From NCBI GenBank assembly GCA_013399015.1, contig VWZX01004918.1:763369-827368 (forward strand): a DNA stretch of 64,000 nt. The letters run 5' to 3'. The DNA is from Galbula dea. Taxonomy: Eukaryota > Chordata > Aves > Piciformes > Galbulidae. The translations under genes were made by a program, and so were the position numbers. This document shows, piece after piece, positions 1 to 8,429 of the stretch (the stretch's first letter is position 1; each line of letters opens with the position of its first letter). The notes under the pieces are model-generated. The model saw nothing but the letters and a program-made list of their open reading frames with translations. It did no database searches and had not been told where the DNA came from.

Positions 1-754
1 AGTCCCCATCCCCCTAGGGCTAATATATTAGATTACAAGGATTATTGTAGTGGCAGTATTTGTGCCACTACATTTAAGATTATGTCAGCATTTCCATTTT
101 AAACCTGGATGTTCAGAGCTTCATAGCTCAGCTATAGAAAATGTGCTTGGCACTACAAACAAATACAGTTTGTGCACAATGGTGACACTTTTTCTGGAGG
201 GGGAGGAAGGAAGAAAGAAGCTTAAAGCTCAGTAAGCATTTGGACATTTTAAAGTTATGAACGCCAGACGATAATGGAATCTTCTGACAACTCTGTGTTT
301 TAAATTCAATTATTTCTACAGCTAACTTGTAACACTGTGGACAGAATGGCAGCAGGCTAGACCTTACCCCTTTCTTTGCTGATACTGTTACATGAGTAAT
401 TCATTTAGGGAGAGCATGGTGGAACTCCACTTATATCCTCTTCTCCACCAAGGCCAGGAAGGGGGTGGAGTGGTCTATCATGAATTGTGAAATCATGATG
501 GGTGGTATCATAGAAATCCTGTCAGGAAAACCTTCTTAAAAATGCACTTCTGACTGTTACTAACTTGAAGCACTCCACCAACATCATTTAGGGATCTCCT
601 GGCTACCACTGGGCTTCTCACCAAAAAAAAAACAAAAGCAAAAGAAAGCACAAAAAACCCCAGCAACTGACTTTGCCTTGCAGAGGTCTTTAATCTCAAT
701 TTCCCCATTTGAGGGTCATTACACTTTGAATTTAGTGTGAGACATGGCATTTAA
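1..754. other. Non-coding sequence, presumed NRXN1 alpha intron
   Basis: No exon, RNA gene or clear mobile element was recognised. The only structure seen is an A-rich low-complexity run at about 621-660. It is assigned to an intron of the alpha-neurexin-1 transcript only because the beta first exon and the shared LNS6 exon lie downstream on the + strand. No alpha exon is visible to confirm this. Confidence 0.5.
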
Positions 755-1030
755 TATCATAGAATCATTATGGTTAGAAAAGACCTCTGAGATCATTGAG
801 TCCAACCACCCAACACTACCATGCTCACCACTAAACCATGTCCTCAAGCACCACATCTACATGGTTTTTGAACTCTTCCAGGGATGGTGATTCCATCACC
901 TCCCTAGGCAGCCTGTGCCAATGCCTGATAACACTCTTGGTTAAGAAATTCTTCCTAATGTCTAATTTGAACCTCCCCTGGTGCAACTTCCTATTTCTGG
1001 ATGTCTTTATAAACAAAGAGGCTTTGCACA
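755..1030 (-). mobile_element. CR1 LINE fragment, 5'-truncated
   Basis: The left edge reads ATCATAGAATCATTA, the reverse complement of the CR1 3' tail, so the element points to the minus strand. Translated on that strand it gives a recognisable C-terminus of the CR1 ORF2 (reverse transcriptase) protein, with KLHQGRF, a RHWHRLPREV block and a final LEDMV before the stop. It is a dead fragment: only the end of ORF2 and the 3' end remain. The outer boundary near 1030 is approximate. Confidence 0.92.
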
Positions 1031-1140
1031 TACTTCGCATGCTTGAACTGGATCTAGAAGAGCGCAACACTGGGTTCTGTTATTGGCATCTGTCACTGAT
1101 CTTGCTGATGACTAATTTACAACTTATTCTTGTAGGTGTT

Positions 1141-1203
1141 TGGGGTGGAGGTTTTTTTTGGTTTGGTTTGGTTTTATTGTTGTTTTTTGGGGTGTTTTTT
1201 TTT
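1141..1203. repeat. G/T-only low-complexity tract
   Basis: About 60 bases made almost entirely of T and G, with runs of T broken by GG or GGGG and no fixed period. It resembles several other tracts in this window on either strand (for example 5343-5570 and 41290-41410). It lies just beyond the CR1 fragment at 755-1030. Confidence 0.8.
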
Positions 1204-4200
1204 GATCCCTAGCTGGAGGATTTGCTGAGAAGTTCAGATTAGTAGCATTGAAACTGTAGTTCAGGGATCACTTGTCTGCAGCAATGCAGTGCCAATTCCT
1301 GCGGCAGCAGGGTTGGTAGAAATCAAAGAGACTTTTGCAGGTTCTGCAGCAGTCTAATTGCCATAGAATTAACTGCTCATGCAGGAATCCAGAGAGAACA
1401 TGAGTACATCCTGCCCTGCTTGATATAGGACTGCAAATCCCTTATATACCCCCCTCTATATACTTGTGGATTTGGCCTTAATTCCTAGGGCTTTATGCTG
1501 GAATGAAAGGAAGAACCTACCCAAAGTGTTAAGACCCTTTGTGAATTGTTAGACCTAAACTAAAGAAATTGAAAAACAAAAAAAAAGAAAATAAAGAAAC
1601 TATGGAATTAAGTGGCACTGCAGCACTGGTAGATAGCTAAAGACAAACCCCAGTAGAGCATGAGCTATCCTCATCCTCCTCAAGGCAGGTCAAACCAGGG
1701 CTAATACAAGTAACCGTAGATGGATTTGGCAAAGTGCCCTGGTGACTGATGGACCAACCAGGGCTATTTCAGACCAAGAGGGAGCTTGCTTCCAGAGGTA
1801 AAATTCCCTATTGGAAAATGTTATCTTATCAGCCTCTTCAATTCTAAATTTAAGAGATCTGGCTTATGTGCACAGCTTCAGTAAAATGAGCCAAAATAAA
1901 AATCATCTTTGCTTTGGACAGCAAGGAATAGGGAGAAAGAGATTATTTCTCTTTATACACACACAGCCAAGAAAAACTTATTATTAAGATGTAAGCCTAT
2001 TTGGATGGACAGGTTTATGGACAGAAAGACTCATTAACTGTACCAGGATTTATTTTGAACTATACACATAGTATCAGACATTGTTTAGTGTTGGGAGATC
2101 CTATGTATAAGTCCTTAAATTCAACATATTGTGTCAAGTGGACACTTTAGCTTACATGTTTTCTTCTCCAAGCTCCTGTCTGTAGGATGGACAAACATAA
2201 ATTCTGCCCTGCTTTAATTGTGATCACAAAACATCTACATGTTTTCACATGAAGGGAGATTCCATACCCAGGAGTAGAGAAAAGCTATACTGGGAAATCA
2301 CTGGAACCGTGTTCAAGTGTTTGTTGAACAGCATTCCCTGCAGATATGTGTTTGTGGAGGGTTTTTTTCTGTCTGAGTTTGCTGAGCAGCACTTGAGCTG
2401 TTCAGGAGTTTAAGAGAGGATGTTGCAACACTAAGTGTGGGATTTCATCTCTGGAGAACAGAGGTGGCCAGAGGAAGCCTGATTGCATAAGGCAACACTT
2501 AACCTAAAGGAGCCCTGAATGTAACTGACAACTTCTGCTAGCCTAAGGCATGGTCTGCACTTCAGTTTTGCTGGTGTCACCAAAGCTGTTCCTCTTAACT
2601 GGTACAGCTTTACGGACAAGAATCAGGATGTAGGGAGAGATGGTTGTACAAGCAAGAAGTATCTGGCTTTATCTGAGGAAGTAATGTAAATTATACTCAT
2701 GGAAGTATTTTTATCTTTGTTTGTATAGCTCTTCTTTAGGATGGTTTGGTGTTTATAGGATAATGGCATTAGAGCAGTTTTACAATTAAGGATGTTCTTG
2801 TTCATAAATTTAGGACCCTACTGGTATTAACAGAGTTCACGTGGTGGAAATAACTTGATTAAAAGTCACATTTCCTACCAGTGTTGCCTGCAGAGGGTAA
2901 AGTGTTGCATAGTGTTAAAAACCCATTAAATTAACTTCACTGAGCTAAGTTTCTGAAATAGTAAAAACTCTCTTGTAAACACTAGTTTATTCTCACACTT
3001 CAGTTGCTGTGCCTAAAAAGGGACATTTATTTGTTTCCACAAGCTCTTGTTTGTTGCCTTTTTATTTGAAACACTTCTTGGTTCTTTGAGTGAACCTCCA
3101 CAGACAGATACCATAAAGTTGACTGTGTTAGGAGTACATGATTCTGTGCCCTTGGGAATTAAACCCAGATTATTTCAACTTCAGCTAGTGCTCAGCTAAC
3201 AAAGATTCACACTTCTATGCAAGCAGGGGGTAAAAAAATAAAGGTTTTTTTCAATAAGAAATGCTGTTTACCATCAGTTTTCATAATGCCTACTTGCAGA
3301 TGCTTTTAACTTTTAGTTTTCATTAAAAAAGATTAACTCTGAGTGTTAAGACACCCAATTAAGCTTTTTAAATAAAACATGAAAAGACTAGAAGTATCTG
3401 ACAGCCAAGCTTTGCTTCAAATTGGAAAGAAGTGCTTGCTGTTGTCACAAAAAAAACCCCAAACAAACAAAAACAAACCAAAACCACAACAAACCAAAAA
3501 AACAGGGCCAGAGAGGATTTCTTTTCTTGGACTTGCCTTCTTTTAACTTCCTGTCCCCACCTGCCTTTGCTTGCTTTCATACACACTTCCTCCTTCACCT
3601 TCCTGTTATTCTTCCCATTTTCAATTTTCTTATGATATTTGCTGCAAATTACTTCTCCCCATTTCTCACCTGTGCACTGCACTGCATCACCTTTCTCCTC
3701 CCTGAAAGGTGGATCGTCCTTCTGGTGTTTGGCTCTGTGGTTCAGAGTTCAGAGACAGGAAAATGTCAAATGTTATTAAAATTAGAGCTACATACAAGGT
3801 GCTGAGCACATTGCCAGATCTGGAAAGTGAGGCCTCAGTCACCCCATTCACATTCTAACTAGGTACTTAAATAACAGATATCTAAATAGCTTTGTGGAGA
3901 TTGGCCTTTGTGTCCTTAACTCTTGGTTTGGATATATGCAGCAAAATAACACATTAATTTAACAGTCCCCTTAGTGGTGTTTAACATCACAATGTAACAC
4001 CTAAAAATGGCCCATTATCACCTATCCCATGAAAAAGAAACTTCTCTAAGTAGTCTCCAAACACAGATTTGATCTAGAAACTTTAGTGGCAGTTGTGTGT
4101 GTGCACTGCATGAATAGTACACATTTAATAATGCTGAGCACTTCAACACTCTTTTTTCCTCTTTGGTAAAATATTCACTGAAGTACTTTTGAAGTACCTA

Positions 4201-4355
4201 AACATTTTATTCATTTGTCCTTGGTATTTAAGCACTTTAGCTCCCCCCTGACACAGTAGATGGCAGGTGGAGTAAGAGCGTTGATGAAGGTGCTCAAGCT
4301 ACAAAGATATCCAACAACACAGAGAAGAATGAGTACACAAAGTCTTACTGAATCC
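1204..4355. other. Non-coding sequence without recognised genes
   Basis: AT-rich unique sequence. It contains an A-rich run near 1573-1600 and an A/C-only tract listed separately. The short open frames on both strands have no recognisable family features and are read as chance. Confidence 0.5.
3446..3503. repeat. A/C-only low-complexity tract
   Basis: About 58 bases of A and C only, of the form A-runs broken by CC or CCCC, including short CAAA units. It is the complementary type of the G/T tracts at 1141-1203 and 5343-5570. Confidence 0.8.
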
Positions 4356-4580
4356 ACACAGAATCATTAAGTTTGGAGGAGACCTCTAAGATCATCAAAT
4401 ACAACAATCACCTATCACCACCACGCCACTAAACCATGTCCCTAAGTACCACATCTATATGTTTTTTGAACCTCTCCAGGGATGGTGACTCCACCACTGC
4501 CCTCGGCAGCCTGGGCCAATGCCTGAGAACTCTTTCAGGGAAGAAATTTTTCCTAACATCCAATCTAAACCTCCCTATGT
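4356..4580 (-). mobile_element. CR1 LINE fragment, 5'-truncated
   Basis: Starts with ACAGAATCATTAAG and continues through the conserved CR1 3' blocks: ACCATGTCC, a CACATCTA block, CCAGGGATGGTGA, then GGCAGCCTGGGCCAATGCCT and AAGAAATTTTTCCTAACATC. All read as the reverse complement of CR1. Several small differences from the other copies here suggest an old insertion. Confidence 0.9.
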
Positions 4581-4584
4581 GAAT

Positions 4585-5340
4585 CAAAGATGCTCAGCCT
4601 GGAAGGTATGATTGGAAAACATCTGTTCCAAGGTTACACCTAATGGGAAACCTATAACAGGGAGCAAGCCATGCTTTCCTGGATGCCAGCAAGGAAAACC
4701 CCACTAAAAGGTAGCAGAATACAGCTCTTGATGGAGGCCTTAAAACATCTGAGCAAAGATGGTCTAGATGGGACTTGCCAACTGAAATCGTGTCTGAACA
4801 ACTGTGTCGCCAACTGCATCATCACAGGGTTGTGTGTACAGGCTTCCTCTTTCAGAGAAGTGATGACAATTTGAAGTCACTTGTCTGTAGGATGTCTAGA
4901 ACCATTAAGAACAGACAGTTAACTTCTGCATGTTCCTAAAACAGCAGCAATGTGTGAACACTTTTCTGAAAAACTGGTTCCAGAGACTGACTGAAATATT
5001 TTGTTTCCTGAGTGAGACTTGCTAGAAAACCAAGTGGTATTTATGCATAAAATTTCTAGCGTGTGTTACTTGCATGCACAGGAAATAATACATCAGGGGG
5101 GTTAATTATAGGGGAGTTGGTGAATCCAGGCTGAGGTTTTTAAGGTCTTTCTTTTTTTCCTTCTTAGCTCTGAAACTTAAGAGTAATTATTGTATTTAAC
5201 TTTTTAAGAAGTGACAGCACAGAAGAGTTGTTTGGAAAATAGCTTGGAAAATTGGGGTTTCTTCTTTTACACTCAGGCTTCTTGAGACAGGCTGGGAAAG
5301 TCACTGTTTTCCTTATAAACTGCTTTTCTGATGGAAAGCC
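4585..5340. other. Non-coding sequence without recognised genes
   Basis: AT-rich unique sequence between a CR1 fragment and the G/T tract. No exon or repeat recognised. Confidence 0.45.
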
Positions 5341-5342
5341 CA

Positions 5343-5570
5343 TGGGTTTGCTTCTGTTTTGTTTTGGTGGGGTTTTTTTACTTTTTTGTTTTGGTTTATT
5401 TGTTTGTTTTAATTTAGTTATGGGTTGCTTTTTGTTTGTTGTTCTTTTGGGGTTTTTTTTTGTTTGGTTTATAGGTTTTTTTGGGGGTGGGATTTTTTTG
5501 GTTTTTAGAGGGTTTATTTGGGTTTTGGGGAAGAGTTTTGTGGTTTTAATGGGCTGGGGGGTTTTATTTC
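5343..5570. repeat. Long G/T-only tract upstream of the beta promoter
   Basis: About 230 bases that are nearly free of C and poor in A on the + strand. T-runs of 4-9 alternate with G-runs of 2-6, including GGGGGTGGG near 5484 and GGGCTGGGGGG near 5551. There is no fixed repeat unit. It ends about 60 bases before the CpG-rich region begins. Several G-runs are close enough together to form a G-quadruplex in principle, but that is inference. Confidence 0.8.
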
Positions 5571-6473
5571 CCTGAAGGCTTTCATCACTGCTTCAAGATC
5601 TTCTTTTGGTTTACAATTTACCTTTGCAAAACTTTCGAGTAGGCGGCGAGGAGGTTGCGTTGCGGTGCATGCGGGCGGGGAGGGGAGGAGCAGGGCAGGG
5701 CAGGAGCTGCCTCCTTTCCTCGCTCCTACTCTGGGGGCTTTCGGAGTTCGGTGGCCGGTAGGACCCCGCGCTGAAAGGCATTTCTCCTCCCCCTGGGGCC
5801 GAGCAGAGCCAGGACAAAACGCCTTTCTCGTTCCTGAGCCTACGCAGCTGACTAAGGGTTGTGACATCCCTTCGGCAGCATCCTTGTGAATTGGGAAGCT
5901 CCTCAGCAAACCGCAGCGCTTTTGGTTTCAATTAAGGCGAAAAAAGCATCCTCACACCCACCGCTCGCCCTCTCCCTTTTCACGCATCCGCACCCCGCGC
6001 CCATGATCTCATGCTGCTGAATTCAGGCATGGCACAAGACCTACGGCAGGCTGGAACGGGGGAGGGAAAGAAAGGAGGGAGGGAAGGAGGGGAGGGATGT
6101 TCAGGAGCGTGCGGCTCACGCACTCTGCCGTGCCCAGGTGCGGTACTGCAGGGGCTGCACCTCCCGCGGTGCCTCCGGGGTGTGTGTGGTCGGGAGGAAC
6201 CCAAAATATTTTCCCTTTGAGCACAGACCTTCGTTTTTAAACGTAACATCGGCCGCCGGGTATTCCCTTCCTGTTGTATTTTTTTGGGCCCCCCACCTGG
6301 GGGGTGATGCAGGAGCTGTCGGCACCGCCCTGGAGATGGGGAGAGTGGAGGAGGCGAGAAGGGCTCAACCCAAAAATGGGGCGGGGGGTTCAGGGTTTTT
6401 TTCTGCCCAGTTTGTGGCCGTGTCTGCGGTGGGTAGCCGAGGTGCGGTAGTTGAGTAGTGCCGAGGGAAGACG

Positions 6474-6505
6474 AAAAAAAAAAAAAAGAGAGAGAGAAAA
6501 AAAAA
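6474..6505. repeat. Poly-A with an AG microsatellite
   Basis: A run of about 14 A, then four to five AG units, then another A-run, lying inside the otherwise CpG-rich promoter region. Confidence 0.85.
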
Positions 6506-6782
6506 TTGTAACCCCAGCCTGGTAACTCTTTGTTAGGCACCGTGTGTGTAATTACCGGATAATCAAAGGCGATGCTGGAACAGGCAGAGGGGAAATACCT
6601 GATGGGCGAAGTTTAGACCAATTAAAAGATCCGAAATCGGTCTTTCTTCCTTTCTCTCTTTTTTTTTTTCTTTAATTTTTAAGATGAAAGTGTTTTTTTC
6701 CAGACACTGCTACATCTGAACTCTCAGAGGAGGGGGAAGGCTTCTGTCCGCGCTGCTGATTGCACGGGTGGTTGGGTAGTTA

Positions 6783-6850
6783 GTGGAGAAGGCAGGCGTG
6801 TGTGTGAGAGTGTGTGCGTCCATGTGTCTGTGTGTCTGTCCGTCCGTGGG
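6783..6850. repeat. Imperfect TG/TCTG-rich stretch
   Basis: Imperfect TG-rich sequence with GTGTGTGTGAGAGTGTGTG, then repeated TGTCTGTG and CCGTCCGT units. It lies in the presumed beta 5' region and breaks up the CpG-rich sequence there. Confidence 0.6.
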
Positions 6851-7544
6851 TCCCCTCCGCACCGCCCCAGCCGTGTTCCAACACCGTGCGGCTCCCGAAA
6901 GGCGGAGGAGAGGCAGCGCGACTGTGTGGGAGCTGAACTCAGCCTCCCTCTTTAACATAGGCTCGTCCTCTGCATTGCATCCAAGCTTCAGCGATTTGCT
7001 GTTTGGAGACTGCAGATTTGCATAGCCCTGCTCTTCGCAAGCATGGTTATTTCTATTTTTTTAATTTTTTTTTTTCCAGCTTCTTTCATAAGGGTGCACT
7101 ATTCTCCCTGAAAACATCCTCGGGTATTACTGTCAATAGTCAGACCACTGAGATTACCGGAGCAGCCTGATTATTGTCTGCCTCTATATGTGTGTCTGTG
7201 TGCTCTGGGAGAGGGATCGCTGGGTGAGGGCTCACCACTTTGGAGCTTGAATGGAGGGAAAAGCAGCACTTTGGTTTTTCTCTGCTTTCCCAGTGCTGGC
7301 TGACGGAGTGGCATCCCTTTTTTGTCCTTCTGAGCAGAAATGTGGCATGATTGGCTACACTGTGGATTACTGAGGATGGGGGAATGCTTGGCACTCTCCT
7401 AGCCCTTGCAAACTGTGGAGTATTGTTAATGAGCACCAGCCCCGGGAAAGGCTGAAACTAGCAATTGTTTGAGCGCGGGGCTTTTTCCCCATTTTCCATC
7501 TCTTTGGGAAGGCTCTGAACTGCCTGGATTCTCCACCTCTGACT

Positions 7545-7640
7545 ATGTCTGGGATTGTTTTGGGTAGAAGAAGACCTGGAGAAAAGGATCCTGCTCAGCT
7601 TTCCCAAAGGAAAGAAGAGATGGCTCACCGGGTGCGGTGA
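7545..7640 (+). CDS. Upstream ORF (31 codons) before the beta-neurexin-1 start
   Basis: An ATG at 7545, with A at -3, opens a 31-codon frame ending at TGA 7638-7640, 93 bases before the main ATG at 7734. It is in the same frame as the main coding sequence, so the TGA also proves that the neurexin frame cannot extend upstream of 7641. A second ATG inside it at 7620 has a good context (G at -3 and +4). The peptide begins MSGIVLGRRR, is basic, and resembles nothing I know. It would act only if transcription starts upstream of 7545. A regulatory role (limiting initiation at 7734) is inference. Confidence 0.4.
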   Translation: MSGIVLGRRRPGEKDPAQLSQRKEEMAHRVR

Positions 7641-7733
7641 GCCCGCAGCCCGCACCGTGTGTACCAGCCAGCATCTCTCCAAAGTTTGCCTCCCTTTTAC
7701 CCTGGCTGCTGCTCCTCCCGAGGACGCCGGAGG

Positions 7734-7986
7734 ATGGGGATGCTCCTTAGGGGCCACCCGGAGCCAGGACCCACCACCACTACGAGCAGCAGCAGCGCTG
7801 GGGGCCGCTTGGCCCTGCTCTGGATAATCCCTCTGACTCTCAGCGGTCTCCTTGGGGTGGCGTGGGGCGCCTCCAGTTTGGGCTCTCACCACATCCACCA
7901 TTTCCACGGCAGCAGCAGCAGCAGCAAACATCATTCAGTGCCTATCGCTATCTACAGGTCACCGGCTTCCTTGCGAGGCGGACACG
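7734..7986 (+). CDS. NRXN1: Neurexin-1 beta, first coding exon (signal peptide and beta-specific segment)
   Basis: This exon starts beta-neurexin-1, a presynaptic cell-adhesion receptor whose LNS6 domain binds neuroligins, LRRTMs and cerebellins. It encodes 84 codons plus one base. Residues 1-24 are Thr/Ser-rich. Residues about 25-46 are a hydrophobic signal peptide (RLALLWIIPLTLSGLLGVAW). The secreted beta-specific segment follows, with a His cluster at 52-58, five serines at 60-64, then KHHSVPIAIYRSPASLRGGH. This matches mammalian beta-neurexin-1 closely and differs from the NRXN3 beta N-terminus. The start at 7734 was chosen because it is the first in-frame ATG after the TGA at 7638, with A at -3 and G at +4. 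A second ATG at 7740 has a weaker context. The exon ends CACG with donor GTGGGT at 7987. The phase-1 junction gives an Ala codon when joined to 58529. Confidence 0.95.
7911..7925 (+). repeat. AGC trinucleotide run coding for five serines
   Basis: Five perfect AGC codons within the beta-specific segment (residues 60-64), directly before KHHSVP. Mammalian beta-neurexin-1, from memory, has two serines here, so this looks like a microsatellite expansion within coding sequence. A second run of four AGC codons encodes SSSS near residues 18-21. Confidence 0.9.
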
Positions 7987-8429
7987 GTGGGTTCGGGAGC
8001 CGCTCGGTTATCTTGCATTGGTCGGGGGTGTGCGCCGTGCCCGTACTGTGCCCGTGCCGCCCCGCAGAGGTCAGGCGCGGGCTACCGGGACCCTGCGGTC
8101 GGTGTGAGGAAGAGAAGCAGAGGAGGGGAAGGGCTTAGGGGATTGTCCCGTCGAGCTGAGTGCGGACCCGTCCCGCTGCCCTCGGTGCGAGGTTGTCGAG
8201 TTGGGGAGGGAGGTCTCGGTTGACCTCCGGGAGGGTGGGGGATGCTGACGGGCGTCCCCGTGGAGCCCTCCGGTGTCGGGTGGATGACGGAGGGGAGGNT
8301 CCGGAGCATGTGGTCCCCGGGGTTGGGAGCGCCCCAGCAGCGCCTCCCCTCCCGGTTAGCGTCCCTACTCCCCACCCTTAGAGAGTGTCTGTGGTCCTGC
8401 GCTAAGAGACCCCAGCGAGTGTTGTTTAA

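Larger units (their letters stand above)
5630..7733 (+). promoter_or_regulatory. NRXN1: CpG-rich beta-neurexin-1 promoter and 5' leader region
   Basis: Base composition changes sharply near 5630 from AT-rich to GC-rich with many CpG dinucleotides, and stays mixed to GC-rich through the beta first exon. GC boxes are visible at 5673-5680 and 6378-6388, and an octamer ATTTGCAT at 7016-7023. No convincing TATA box was seen, as is usual for CpG-island promoters. The transcription start cannot be placed from sequence alone, so the boundary between promoter and 5' untranslated leader is unknown. There seem to be two GC-rich blocks, about 5630-6450 and 6830-8430, separated by T-rich and A/GA-rich stretches (6474-6505 and 6640-6690). 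The assignment rests on position directly upstream of the beta coding exon. Confidence 0.7.

Noticed and set aside
831..1070. Open frame resembling a reverse transcriptase C-terminus
   Set aside because: It is the end of a truncated CR1 ORF2, not a host gene, and is reported as a mobile element.
5980..6540. 186-codon minus-strand open frame in the CpG-rich region
   Set aside because: It is Pro/Ser/Arg-rich with no domain and includes a Phe/Ser run from the poly-A/AG tract. Long chance frames are common in GC-rich DNA.
7458..7934. 158-codon minus-strand frame opposite the beta first exon
   Set aside because: It is a shadow of the GC-rich coding exon and its leader, with no family features.
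8299..8299. Single undetermined base in CpG-rich sequence
   Set aside because: A sequencing or assembly ambiguity just after the beta first exon. It does not touch coding sequence.
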